Part shown: one piece after another, positions 18,201-25,653 of the stretch
Position numbering within the stretch: position 1 is the first letter of the stretch
How the letters are laid out: every line of letters starts with the position of its first letter
Source: Streptococcus suis YS56
Lineage (GTDB): Bacteria; Bacillota; Bacilli; Lactobacillales; Streptococcaceae
Length of the DNA stretch: 32,199 nt
NCBI RefSeq assembly: GCF_000440115.1
Contig: NZ_ALMY01000080.1
Span: 1-32,199 of the forward strand
Direction of reading: 5' to 3'
The notes under the pieces: generated by a model
The model's input: the letters and a program-made list of their open reading frames with translations, nothing else
Database searches by the model: none
Told to the model about the DNA's origin: nothing
Translations under genes and position numbers: made by a program

Positions 18201-19976
18201 TCCGGTCTATATCGCGAGCAAGTATTCTATCTTGTAGCAGATGCAAGCGGTGTGACAACTATTCCTTCCTTATTAGAAAATGGTGATGTAACCGTTTCTG
18301 ATAATAAGGTATTTGTGGCACAAAACGATGATGGCTCCTTCACATTGCCTCTTGATCTTGCAGATATTTCAAAATTCTACTACACAGTGGAGGATTATGC
18401 TGGTAATATCAGCTATGAAAAAGTAGAGAATCTGATCAGTATTGGCAATGAAAAAGGGTTGGTAACTGTCAATATTCTTGATAAAGATACAAATAGTCCT
18501 GTACCAATACTCTTCTCTTACTCAGTCACCGATGAAACAGGCAAGATTGTTGCAGAATTACCACGATATGCCGGCGATACTAGCGTTCTTAAGCTACCAT
18601 TTGGTACTTACACCTTTGATTTATTCTTATATGATACAGAGTGGTCAAGCCTAGCAGGTGAAACAAAAGCAGTCGTGACGATTTCGGAAGAAAATAGCAC
18701 TGCCGAGGTGAATTTCTATGTGACTTTGAAAGATAAGGCCAACTTGTTGGTAGATATTGATGCATTACTACCTTCTGGTTCAACCATCCAACTGGTAACT
18801 GCTGATGGCCAGACTATTCAGCTACCAAATGCTAAATATTCTAAGACTGATTATGGTAAATTTGTACCAGTTGGTACCTACACTATCCTTCCAACCCTCC
18901 CAGAAGGCTATGAATTTTTGGAAGAATTAGACGTAGCAGTACTTGCAAACCAGTCAAATGTTAAGAAATTAACCTTGATTAATAAAGTTGCTTTGAAAAA
19001 ACTTATTGCTGAACTTGCGGGACTTGAAGAAACAGCGCGTTATTACAATGCTAGTCCAGAACTTCAAACTGCCTATGCTAAAGCATTAGAAGATGCCAAT
19101 GCAGTATATGCCAATAAACACAATCAGGCACAAGTAGATTCAGCACTTGCCAGTCTTGTGGCGGCGAAAGAACAGCTAAACGGTCAGGCCACCGATAAGG
19201 AAAAACTAATTGCTGAAGTATCAAACTACACACCGACTCAGGCAAACTTTATTTATTACAATGCTGAAAACACCAAACAAATTGCCTATGATACAGCTGT
19301 TCGTTCAGCACAACTTGTATTGAACCAAGAGAATGTAACACAGGCAGTTGTCAACCAAGCGTTGGCTGACTTGTTAGCAGCGAAAGCCAACTTAGATGGT
19401 CAAAAGACTGATATTTCAGCCCTTCGTAGCGCAGTATCCGTTTCTTCTGTATTAAAAGCGACAGATGCTAAGTATCTCAATGCATCTGAGAACGTGAAAC
19501 AAGCTTATGATCAGGCAGTTGAAGCAGCGAAAACGATTCTAGCTGATGAATCTGCAAGCCAAGCAAGTGTCGATCAAGCTCTAGCCCTTCTGACAAGCGC
19601 TCAGGCAGAACTGGATGGTGTTGCTACTCCAACAAATGATGCCAAAGAGCCAGCAAATACTGCCACTGACAAAAAAGATGAAGGCACTGTAACGCCTCCA
19701 CCTATAGACTCAGAAAAAGTTGATGTACAGGCACCTCCTGTAAAAGATACTGGGAATTCAGGGCATGTACCGATAGGTCAGAAGCCAAACCCTCAACCAA
19801 CTTTACCTCGTCCAGTCACTTTGCAAGCTAGTCTATCTAGTCCTAATCAAGAAAAACAGGTGACTCAACTACCAAATACTGGAGAAAATGATACAAGATA
19901 CTATCTTGTTCTTGGTATCATTATTGGGCTTGGGACTCTGTTGGTAAGCAAACGACGTCACAAGGAAGCAGTATAA
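15219..19976 (+). CDS. sspA: Cell-wall-anchored subtilisin-like serine protease
   Basis: A 1585-residue surface protease of the C5a-peptidase/lactocepin (S8) type, resembling SspA of S. suis. It has a YSIRK-type signal peptide (FSLRKYKIGTVS, cleavage likely after AAA near 36) and an acidic Ser/Thr-rich propeptide to about 150. The triad is D173 (IIDSG), H239 (SHGMHV) and S568 (GTSMASPH), with a PA domain inserted at about 418-482. A Fn3-like domain (about 640-780) and a FlgD-like Ig region (about 850-970) follow. Three FIVAR-like helical repeats lie at about 1259-1468, then a Pro-rich spacer, sortase motif LPNTG at 1551-1555, a membrane segment and a basic tail. The frame opens at 15144, but AGGAGG and the signal peptide fix the ATG at 15219. 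Confidence 0.95.
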   Translation: MKKKETFSLRKYKIGTVSVLLGAVFLFAGAPSVAADELTSLVETKVETTVPDAIISESASESPVVEELVDTSVEATSTDVTTTDNEEETSGSEALENITNAEVETTQPAVETPAISEKKVEEEEKLSVADETTAITNQEEAKPQNIDSNTIITVPKVWDSGYKGEGTVVAIIDSGLDVDHDVLHISDLSTAKYKSEKEIEAAKEAAGITYGEWFNDKVVFGYNYVDVNTVLKEEDKRSHGMHVTSIATGNPTQPVAGQLMYGVAPEAQVMFMRVFSDLKATTGAALYVKAIEDAVKLGADSINLSLGGANGSVVNMNENVTAAIEAARRAGVSVVIAAGNDGTFGSGHSNPSADYPDYGLVGAPSTARDAISVASYNNTTVGSKVMNIIGLENNADLNYGKSSFDNPEKSPVPFEIGKEYEYVYAGIGQASDFDGLDLTGKLALIKRGTITFSEKIANATAAGAVGVVIFNSRPGEANVSMQLDDTAIAIPSVFIPLEFGEALVANSYKIAFNNETDIRPNPEAGLLSDFSSWGLSADGELKPDLAAPGGAIYAAINDNDYANMQGTSMASPHVAGAAVLVKQYLQATYPTKSPQEIEALVKHLLMSTAKAHVNKETTAYTSPRQQGAGIIDTAAAISTGLYLTGEDGYGSITLGNVEDTFSFTVTLHNITNEDKTLNYSTQLTTDTVQNGLITLAPRLLAEIPGGKVTVKANSSTTVTINVDASSFAEELTGLMKNGYYLEGFVRFTDVADGGDIVSIPYVGFRGEFQNLAVLEEPIYNLIADGKGGFYFEPVTAQPNTVDISHHYTGLVTGSTELIYSTDKRSDLAIKTLGTFKNEAGYFVLELDESGKPHLAISPNGDNNQDSLAFKGVFLRNYTDLVASVYAADDTERTNPLWESQPQSGNKNFYSGDPKNPKSSIIYPTEWNGTDSDGNALADGKYQYVLTYSSEVPGAAVQTMIFDVIIDRESPVITTATYDETNFTFNPRPAIEKGESGLYREQVFYLVADASGVTTIPSLLENGDVTVSDNKVFVAQNDDGSFTLPLDLADISKFYYTVEDYAGNISYEKVENLISIGNEKGLVTVNILDKDTNSPVPILFSYSVTDETGKIVAELPRYAGDTSVLKLPFGTYTFDLFLYDTEWSSLAGETKAVVTISEENSTAEVNFYVTLKDKANLLVDIDALLPSGSTIQLVTADGQTIQLPNAKYSKTDYGKFVPVGTYTILPTLPEGYEFLEELDVAVLANQSNVKKLTLINKVALKKLIAELAGLEETARYYNASPELQTAYAKALEDANAVYANKHNQAQVDSALASLVAAKEQLNGQATDKEKLIAEVSNYTPTQANFIYYNAENTKQIAYDTAVRSAQLVLNQENVTQAVVNQALADLLAAKANLDGQKTDISALRSAVSVSSVLKATDAKYLNASENVKQAYDQAVEAAKTILADESASQASVDQALALLTSAQAELDGVATPTNDAKEPANTATDKKDEGTVTPPPIDSEKVDVQAPPVKDTGNSGHVPIGQKPNPQPTLPRPVTLQASLSSPNQEKQVTQLPNTGENDTRYYLVLGIIIGLGTLLVSKRRHKEAV

Positions 19977-20013
19977 CCAACACTAGCTTTATCACAAGTT
20001 TGCTAAATAATAA

Positions 20014-20040
20014 AACCGCTTAATCATTGATTAGGCGGTT
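20014..20040. terminator. Bidirectional terminator between sspA and nnrD
   Basis: AACCGCTTAATC (20014-20025) pairs with GATTAGGCGGTT (20029-20040) around ATT, a 12-bp stem with one G-U pair. T-rich sequence follows on both strands. The nnrD stop codon (20031-20033) lies inside the stem. Confidence 0.85.
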
Positions 20041-20882
20041 GTTTGTGTTTGAAATTGAAGCATTATCTTTTGGATGTTTCTTGAGACATCAGTTGGCTTT
20101 ACAAGATAATAATCTTGAGCCAGTTGGTCGGCAATATAGGAGTGGAGGTAGGTTGCTACAAGGATTCTTTCATATAGTTGAACATGGGGAAATTGTACAG
20201 CAAATCCTGCAATCATACCTGCAAGAGTATCTCCCATACCTCCTGTTGCTTGGTAGGGACCACCAGCTCCTATTGGAGTGACTTGGTTTGGCTGGGTTTT
20301 TAGGATTTGTGTAGCAGAACTTTTAGCTACAAGGATTGTATTTTCTTGAAAAGATTGCAAGGCTTCAAGATTTCTTTGGCTTGTTTGTTGAGCAATGGGG
20401 ATGCATGATAGTCTTTCCCATTCTTTTTGGTGGGGAGTTAAAATGACTTGTTTACACGGGAAGTTCTTCCTGTTTTGCTTTGCAATTAAGGTAAGGGCTG
20501 AGCCATCAAGAACTAAAGTCTGCTGGTCAGATAAATGTTCAAAAACAAAGTCCAATAACTGTTCAGCTCTGCTATTTTCCCCCAAACCTGGACCAATCAG
20601 TACCAAGTCAGCATTTTCTAAGCTACTTATCAGCAAGGCTTGATCGTCAAATGAAAATGCCATGGCTTCAGGCAGATGACTATGTAAGGCTGGTATGTTG
20701 TCTTTTTCAGTAGCAACAGTTACCAAGCCTGCTCCACTGTTGACGGTTGCTAGTGCGGCCATGATAATCGCTCCACCATAAGGATACAGTCCACCAATCA
20801 GCAAGGCTCGGCCATAGCTTCCCTTATGGCTATTGCGTGGTCTTGCTTGAATAACCTTTCTACAGAGTTCTTGTAAGTCCAT
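20031..20882 (-). CDS. nnrD: ADP-dependent NAD(P)H-hydrate dehydratase
   Basis: A metabolite-repair enzyme that dehydrates the damaged cofactor NAD(P)HX back to NAD(P)H, using ADP. The 283-residue protein has a ribokinase-like fold: an N-terminal KGSYGRALLIGG segment, the VLIGPGLGE motif, DGSALTLIA, LTPHQKEWERL and the C-terminal GGMGDTLAGMIAGF nucleotide-binding and catalytic motif. No epimerase (NnrE) domain is fused. The frame is open back to 20957, but the ATG at 20882 follows AAGGGGGAATAAGT and gives the usual N-terminus. It converges on sspA and diverges from nth. Confidence 0.93.
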   Translation of the reverse strand: MDLQELCRKVIQARPRNSHKGSYGRALLIGGLYPYGGAIIMAALATVNSGAGLVTVATEKDNIPALHSHLPEAMAFSFDDQALLISSLENADLVLIGPGLGENSRAEQLLDFVFEHLSDQQTLVLDGSALTLIAKQNRKNFPCKQVILTPHQKEWERLSCIPIAQQTSQRNLEALQSFQENTILVAKSSATQILKTQPNQVTPIGAGGPYQATGGMGDTLAGMIAGFAVQFPHVQLYERILVATYLHSYIADQLAQDYYLVKPTDVSRNIQKIMLQFQTQTTA

Positions 20883-20903
20883 ACTTATTCCCCCTTTTCT
20901 TCT

Positions 20904-20934
20904 TATTATATCACGAGGAATGAGGTTTATGACA
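20904..20934 (-). promoter_or_regulatory. nnrD promoter (extended -10)
   Basis: On the minus strand TGATATAAT (20912-20904) is an extended -10 element, with TTGTCA at 20934-20929 as a -35 at a loose 19-base spacing. It lies about 20 bases before the nnrD start. Confidence 0.6.
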
Positions 20935-20964
20935 ATCCAGATTTTAGATAAATCCAAGTTTTCA

Positions 20965-20973
20965 TGCTATAAT
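20965..20973 (+). promoter_or_regulatory. nth promoter (extended -10, leaderless start)
   Basis: TGCTATAAT at 20965-20973 is a perfect extended -10 element. The nth ATG at 20980 begins 7 bases after it, exactly where transcription should start, and no Shine-Dalgarno sequence fits between them. The mRNA is therefore probably leaderless. Confidence 0.65.
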
Positions 20974-20979
20974 GAATTC

Positions 20980-21603
20980 ATGGTATTATCAAAAAAACGT
21001 GCAAGAAAAGTTATTGAAGAAATCATCGCTCTATATCCTGATGCTAAGCCTAGCTTGGACTTTCGAAATCACTTTGAGTTGGTATGTGCAGTGCTCTTAT
21101 CTGCTCAAACTACAGACGCTGCGGTGAATAAGGCAACACCTGGTTTGTTCGCAGCTTTCCCTACGCCCCAAGCCATGGCGGCAGCAGAAGTGAAGGATAT
21201 TGAGCCTTATATTTCCCGTTTGGGTTTGTATCGAAATAAAGCCAAATTTTTGAAAGAATGCGCCCAGCAGTTATTGGAACGGCATAATGGCATTGTACCG
21301 CAGACTCGTGAGGAATTAGAAGCTCTGGCAGGAGTGGGAAGAAAAACGGCCAATGTTGTCTTAAGTGTCGGTTTCGGAATCCCAGCCTTTGCAGTTGATA
21401 CCCACGTGGGACGGATTTGTAAACACCACGATATTGTCAAAAAATCGGCTACACCCCTGGAAACAGAGAAACGAGTCATGGAAGTCTTACCTCCTGAACT
21501 CTGGCTCCCTGCTCATCAAGCTATGATTTATTTTGGTCGTGAGGTTTGCCATCCTAAGAACCCTGAATGCGAAAAATTCCCACAATTATATGAATTTGAC
21601 TAA
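20980..21603 (+). CDS. nth: Endonuclease III (DNA glycosylase/AP lyase)
   Basis: A base-excision repair enzyme that removes oxidised pyrimidines and nicks abasic sites. The 207-residue protein has the helix-hairpin-helix segment LAGVGRKTANVV with catalytic lysine K122, and the catalytic aspartate D140 in FAVDTHV. The usual C-terminal iron-sulfur ligands are incomplete: C190 and C197 remain (CHPKNPEC), but the third and fourth cysteines are absent from the terminal EKFPQLYEFD. As I recall, the pneumococcal protein is the same, so this seems a lineage trait. An open frame begins at 20920, but MVLSKKRAR at 20980 is the family N-terminus. Confidence 0.94.
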   Translation: MVLSKKRARKVIEEIIALYPDAKPSLDFRNHFELVCAVLLSAQTTDAAVNKATPGLFAAFPTPQAMAAAEVKDIEPYISRLGLYRNKAKFLKECAQQLLERHNGIVPQTREELEALAGVGRKTANVVLSVGFGIPAFAVDTHVGRICKHHDIVKKSATPLETEKRVMEVLPPELWLPAHQAMIYFGREVCHPKNPECEKFPQLYEFD

Positions 21604-21631
21604 AAAATCTTCTGTTTTTGAAGATTTTTTT
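21602..21631 (+). terminator. Terminator after nth
   Basis: AAAAATCTTC (21603-21612, overlapping the stop codon) pairs with GAAGATTTTT from 21620, with a TGTTTTT loop and a T run to 21631. Confidence 0.8.
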
Positions 21632-21657
21632 AGTTTTTATGTGAAATTGTTTGAGTA

Positions 21658-21762
21658 AATTCTGAACATTTTTTAAAATTTTATAAGAATAGTAACTCAG
21701 AAAAGAATTATACGAATGTTATGTTTTATAAACGATTCTAAAAAGTGATATATCCGAATATT
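21658..21762 (+). promoter_or_regulatory. Two candidate PurBox sites upstream of guaC
   Basis: Two 13-mers each match the lactococcal/streptococcal PurR box AWWWCCGAACWWT at 12 of 13 positions: 21658-21670 (AATTCTGAACATT) and 21750-21762 (ATATCCGAATATT). The second lies about 65 bases upstream of the predicted guaC transcription start, near where PurR activator sites are found. The consensus is from family knowledge; function here is inference, and the AT-rich context raises the chance of coincidence. Confidence 0.35.
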
Positions 21763-21784
21763 ATCTAGATAGGTTTCTTTTTTA

Positions 21785-21813
21785 TTGACAAAACACAAAC
21801 AATAAGCTATACT
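21785..21813 (+). promoter_or_regulatory. guaC promoter
   Basis: TTGACA at 21785-21790, a 17-base spacer and TATACT at 21808-21813. The roughly 70-base leader carries a small hairpin (GAAAAAC 21839-21845 with GTTTTTC 21851-21857) but nothing resembling a purine riboswitch. Confidence 0.85.
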
Positions 21814-21888
21814 ATATCTTGTAATAAGGAAAAAATACGAAAAACAAACTGTTTTTCTGTTCCAATGTTAAGAAAAAGAGGTAGAAGC

Positions 21889-22872
21889 ATGTTCAACGAA
21901 ACTCCAGTTTTTGACTACGAAGATATTCAGCTCATTCCAAATAAATGTATCATCAATAGCCGTTCCGAGGCAGATACAACAGTGACTCTTGGGAAATATA
22001 GCTTTAAATTACCAGTTGTTCCAGCTAATATGCAGACTATCATTGATGAAGATGTGGCAGAAATGCTTGCCAAAGAAGGGTATTTCTACATCATGCATCG
22101 TTTCGATGAAGCTGGTCGTATTCCATTTATCAAACGCATGCACGAGCAAGGTTTGATTGCTTCCATCTCTGTTGGCGTAAAAGAATATGAATATGAGTTT
22201 GTGACTAGCTTGAAAGCTGATACCCCTGAGTTTATCACCATCGATATTGCTCATGGCCATGCAGAAAGTGTTATCAAGATGATCCAACATATCAAGAAAG
22301 AACTGCCTGAGACATTTGTTATTGCAGGTAATGTCGGTACTCCAGAAGCAGTTCGTGAACTAGAAAATGCTGGTGCGGATGCGACAAAAGTTGGTATTGG
22401 TCCAGGTAAAGTATGTATTACAAAGGTTAAGACTGGTTTTGGTACAGGTGGTTGGCAGCTGGCTGCCCTTCGTTGGTGTTCAAAAGCTGCTCGTAAGCCA
22501 ATTATTGCGGATGGTGGTATTCGTACCCACGGAGATATTGCCAAATCCATCCGCTTTGGTGCAAGTATGGTCATGATAGGCTCCCTCTTTGCCGGTCATA
22601 TCGAAAGCCCAGGAAAGACGGTAGAAGTAGACGGCAAACAGTTTAAAGAATACTATGGCTCTGCCTCTGAATACCAAAAAGGTGCTTACAAAAACGTGGA
22701 AGGCAAAAAAATTCTCCTACCAGCCAAAGGTCACTTGAAAGATACGCTGATTGAAATGGAGCAAGATTTGCAATCGTCTATTTCTTATGCTGGCGGTCGA
22801 GATATAACTAGCTTGAAGCATGTGGACTATGTTATCGTGAAAAACTCTATCTGGAATGGTGACTCTATCTAG
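21889..22872 (+). CDS. guaC: GMP reductase
   Basis: NADPH-dependent reductive deamination of GMP to IMP, which rebalances the purine nucleotide pool. The 327-residue TIM-barrel protein of the IMPDH/GMPR family has the loop motif [11 protein letters not shown] with catalytic C176, the [18 protein letters not shown] segment, [20 protein letters not shown] and [19 protein letters not shown]. It lacks the CBS domain pair of IMP dehydrogenase, and its length fits type 2 bacterial GuaC. The frame opens at 21865, but AAGAGGTAG sits correctly for the ATG at 21889. Confidence 0.96.
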   Translation: MFNETPVFDYEDIQLIPNKCIINSRSEADTTVTLGKYSFKLPVVPANMQTIIDEDVAEMLAKEGYFYIMHRFDEAGRIPFIKRMHEQGLIASISVGVKEYEYEFVTSLKADTPEFITIDIAHGHAESVIKMIQHIKKELPETFVIAGNVGTPEAVRELENAGADATKVGIGPGKVCITKVKTGFGTGGWQLAALRWCSKAARKPIIADGGIRTHGDIAKSIRFGASMVMIGSLFAGHIESPGKTVEVDGKQFKEYYGSASEYQKGAYKNVEGKKILLPAKGHLKDTLIEMEQDLQSSISYAGGRDITSLKHVDYVIVKNSIWNGDSI

Positions 22873-22874
22873 TC

Positions 22875-22902
22875 AAAGAGGACTTGCAATGCAGGTCCTT
22901 TT
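22875..22902 (+). terminator. Terminator after guaC
   Basis: AGGACTTGC (22879-22887) pairs with GCAGGTCCT (22891-22899), with flanking A and T runs and one G-U pair. Confidence 0.85.
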
Positions 22903-22941
22903 CTTGTTACAATATTTATATAAAATTGAAAGAGAATAAGT

Positions 22942-24291
22942 ATGTATCAAACAAGAAATAACAAAGAGAAGCTCTGGCTCTTTATCAAAATATTTTTGCC
23001 CATTTTAATTTATCAATTTGCTAATTACTCCGCATCCTTTATCGATACCATGATGACTGGTCAGTATAGTACTATGGATTTGGCAGGTGTTTCCATGGCA
23101 ACAAGTCTTTGGAATCCCTTGTTCTCATTTCTAACAGGGATTGTATCTGCATTGGTCCCAATCATCGCTCAATATTTAGGAAAAGGTGAAAGAGATAAGA
23201 TTCGCCAGGAGTTTCATCAGTTTGTCTATCTAGCCATCGGATTAACCATTTTACTCTTATGTTCGGTCCTTTTTATTGCTATTCCAGCCCTTGAACGTTT
23301 TGAACTTGATGAATCTGTTTTTCAAGTCGGTCGGCAGTACCTCTATTTTATTTCCATTGGTATCCTGCCTCTCTTGCTCTTTAGTGTCTGCCGATCCTTT
23401 TTCGACGCCCTCGGTTTGACTCAGCTATCCATGTACCTCATGTTGCTCCTTGTCCCATTTAACAGTCTATTTAACTATCTCTTAATTTATGGGAAAATGG
23501 GCCTACCGGCCCTGGGCGGAGCTGGAGCTGGATTGGGTACTGCTTTAGCTTACTGGGCGGTATTGCTAGTAATCGTCATTGTCATGTGCAAAAATAAGAC
23601 TATTGCATCTTATCAGATTTGGCGGTGGAGTCCGATTGACCTTTCTTTATTGAAGGAAGGCTTGAAAATTGGTTTGCCGATTGGTTTACAAGTTTTTGCA
23701 GAAGTGGCTATTTTTGCAGTAGTAGGGCTCTACATGGCAAAATTTTCAGCCCAGATTATAGCAGCCCACCAGTCAGCTATGAACTTTGCGACATTATTAT
23801 ATGCCTTTCCTGCCTCAGTTTCTTCAGCCCTAGCTATTGTCATTGCTTATGAAGTAGGGGCTAAACGACCACAAGATGTGAAAGCCTACAGCCGTCTAGG
23901 ACGCTTGGTTGCACTTGGTTTTGCAGGCCTAACACTCACTTTCCTTTATTTTTTCCGCTCCAAAGTTGCCTACCTTTATGGTAATGATGCAGAATTTATC
24001 CGTCTGACCTCGCATTTCCTGAGCTTTGCCCTCATGTTCCAATTGGCAGATGCCTTTACAGCACCTATTCAGGGGATTTTACGTGGTTACAAGGATACGA
24101 CTGTTCCATTTATACTTGGTTTGGTTGCCTATTGGTCTATGACCTTCCCAGTCGCATTCTTGCTTGAAAGATTTTTCCAAATGGGTCCAGAAGCCTATTG
24201 GATTGGTCTCATTTCAGGGATTTTTGTCTGCGGAATAGCTCTTAATTTGCGCTTGATCAAAATAGCTCATTCTCATTTGTCCGTGAAATAA
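22942..24291 (+). CDS. MATE-family efflux transporter
   Basis: A 449-residue polytopic membrane protein with about 12 segments in two homologous halves. N-terminal features are typical of MATE exporters: FLPILIYQFANYSASFIDTM, then AGVSMATSLWNPLF and ALVPIIAQYLGKGERDKI. The second half repeats the pattern from about 240 (LKIGLPIGLQVFAEVAIFA). MATE pumps exchange sodium or protons for drugs or metabolites. Neither the subclass (NorM- or DinF-like) nor the substrate can be fixed from sequence alone. The start follows GAAAGAGAATAAGT. The gene stands alone between two terminators. Confidence 0.92.
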   Translation: MYQTRNNKEKLWLFIKIFLPILIYQFANYSASFIDTMMTGQYSTMDLAGVSMATSLWNPLFSFLTGIVSALVPIIAQYLGKGERDKIRQEFHQFVYLAIGLTILLLCSVLFIAIPALERFELDESVFQVGRQYLYFISIGILPLLLFSVCRSFFDALGLTQLSMYLMLLLVPFNSLFNYLLIYGKMGLPALGGAGAGLGTALAYWAVLLVIVIVMCKNKTIASYQIWRWSPIDLSLLKEGLKIGLPIGLQVFAEVAIFAVVGLYMAKFSAQIIAAHQSAMNFATLLYAFPASVSSALAIVIAYEVGAKRPQDVKAYSRLGRLVALGFAGLTLTFLYFFRSKVAYLYGNDAEFIRLTSHFLSFALMFQLADAFTAPIQGILRGYKDTTVPFILGLVAYWSMTFPVAFLLERFFQMGPEAYWIGLISGIFVCGIALNLRLIKIAHSHLSVK

Positions 24292-24301
24292 ATTAACTAT
24301 G

Positions 24302-24325
24302 AAAGTCGGAGGCATCCGGCTTTTT
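24302..24325 (+). terminator. Terminator after the MATE gene
   Basis: AAAGTCGGA (24302-24310) pairs with TCCGGCTTT (24315-24323) around GGCA, with one G-U pair and a T tail. Confidence 0.85.
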
Positions 24326-24331
24326 CCTTAC

Positions 24332-24360
24332 TTGAGAAAATGTCTTCGTCGTGTTAGAAT
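24332..24360 (+). promoter_or_regulatory. rimM-trmD promoter
   Basis: TTGAGA at 24332-24337, a 17-base spacer and TAGAAT at 24355-24360, preceded by a TGT extended -10 motif. It gives rimM-trmD its own promoter, independent of rpsP-khpA. Confidence 0.7.
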
Positions 24361-24389
24361 AAAAGGATAGAAAATCAAATGGAGAAGTC

Positions 24390-24908
24390 ATGAATTATTT
24401 TAACGTAGGAAAGATTGTCAATACCCAAGGCTTGCAAGGAGAAATGCGTGTTTTGTCTGTGACCGATTTTGCTGAAGAACGCTTCAAGAAAGGGGCAACA
24501 TTGGCCTTGTTTAATGACAAAGACCAGTTTGTCATGGAAGTTGAAATTGCTAGTCACCGCAAGGCTAAGAACTTTGATATTATCAAGTTTAAGGGCATGT
24601 ACCATATCAATGATATTGAAAAATACAAGGGCTTTAGTTTGAAAATTGCCGAGGAAAACTTGACCGATCTCGAAGACGGCGAGTTTTATTACCATGAAAT
24701 TATCGGATTGGATGTCTATGAAAATGACCAGTTGATCGGACAAATCAAGGAAATCTTGCAACCAGGTGCCAATGATGTCTGGGTTGTCAAACGCAAAGGG
24801 AAGAAAGACCTGCTCTTGCCTTATATTCCGCCTGTTGTCCTGAACATTGATATTCCAAATAATCGTGTCGATGTGGAATTGCTAGAGGGCCTAGACGATG
24901 AGAATTGA
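24390..24908 (+). CDS. rimM: Ribosome maturation factor RimM
   Basis: Assists late 30S subunit assembly, acting on the 16S head near protein S19. The 172-residue protein has the RimM N-terminal barrel with the [17 protein letters not shown] signature and a PRC-barrel half (about 95-168) with [22 protein letters not shown] and [14 protein letters not shown]. The length is standard. It overlaps trmD by 11 bases. The partners rpsP and khpA, often adjacent in Firmicutes, lie 23.5 kb upstream. Confidence 0.96.
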   Translation: MNYFNVGKIVNTQGLQGEMRVLSVTDFAEERFKKGATLALFNDKDQFVMEVEIASHRKAKNFDIIKFKGMYHINDIEKYKGFSLKIAEENLTDLEDGEFYYHEIIGLDVYENDQLIGQIKEILQPGANDVWVVKRKGKKDLLLPYIPPVVLNIDIPNNRVDVELLEGLDDEN

Positions 24909-25623
24909 TATTTTGACCCTTTTCCCTGAGATGTTTGCACCTCTAGAACACTCTATTGTGGGCAAGGCGCGTGACAAGGGCTTGTTGGAAATCAACTACC
25001 ACAATTTCCGAGAGAAAGCTGAAAAGGCTCGCCATGTGGACGATGAGCCATACGGTGGTGGCCAAGGAATGCTACTCCGTGCCCAGCCAATTTTTGATAC
25101 CATGGATAGCATTGAACAAACCAAGCCACGTGTTATCTTGTTGGATCCTGCTGGTAAAACGTTTAACCAAGCCTATGCCGAAGAATTGGCTCAGGAAGAG
25201 CAGTTGATTTTCATCTGCGGTCACTATGAAGGATATGATGAGCGGATTAAGACCTTGGTGACAGATGAAATTTCTCTCGGGGATTATGTTCTGACAGGCG
25301 GAGAGTTGGCAGCTATGACCATGATTGATGCTACCGTTCGCCTGATTCCAGAGGTTATTGGTAAGGAAGTCAGTCATACGGATGATAGTTTTTCATCAGG
25401 GCTATTGGAATATCCTCAATACACCCGACCATACGAGTATCGTGGAATGGTAGTTCCAGATGTATTAATGAGCGGTCACCATGAAAATATTCGTAAATGG
25501 CGTTTGGAAGAAAGTCTACGCAAAACTTATCAACGTCGTCCAGACTTGTTAGAAAACTATAATTTTACAACTGAAGAATTAACTATTTTTGAGAAAATCA
25601 AAGCAGAAGACACAGTTGATTAA
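24898..25623 (+). CDS. trmD: tRNA (guanine-N1)-methyltransferase
   Basis: Methylates G37 of tRNAs next to the anticodon with S-adenosylmethionine, which prevents frameshifting. The 241-residue SPOUT-class protein has [14 protein letters not shown], the [12 protein letters not shown] segment, and the trefoil-knot motifs [13 protein letters not shown] and [16 protein letters not shown]. The ATG overlaps the end of rimM by 11 bases with a weak ribosome binding site, suggesting translational coupling. A terminator hairpin spans its stop codon. Confidence 0.97.
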   Translation: MRIDILTLFPEMFAPLEHSIVGKARDKGLLEINYHNFREKAEKARHVDDEPYGGGQGMLLRAQPIFDTMDSIEQTKPRVILLDPAGKTFNQAYAEELAQEEQLIFICGHYEGYDERIKTLVTDEISLGDYVLTGGELAAMTMIDATVRLIPEVIGKEVSHTDDSFSSGLLEYPQYTRPYEYRGMVVPDVLMSGHHENIRKWRLEESLRKTYQRRPDLLENYNFTTEELTIFEKIKAEDTVD

Positions 25624-25634
25624 ACTGTGTTTTT
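25610..25634 (+). terminator. Hairpin spanning the trmD stop codon
   Basis: ACACAGTT (25610-25617) pairs with AACTGTGT (25623-25630), followed by TTTT. The last codons of trmD form the left arm, so a ribosome finishing trmD would block the hairpin. It may partly shield hisC expression from trmD transcription. Confidence 0.7.
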
Positions 25635-25653
25635 CTTGCTAGAAGGAGAAATG

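Noticed and set aside
20920..20979. Upstream extension of nth
   Set aside because: It would place the start before the nth -10 element and adds residues not typical of the family.
21814..21888. Purine riboswitch before guaC
   Set aside because: The leader lacks the conserved three-way-junction sequences; only a 7-bp hairpin is present.
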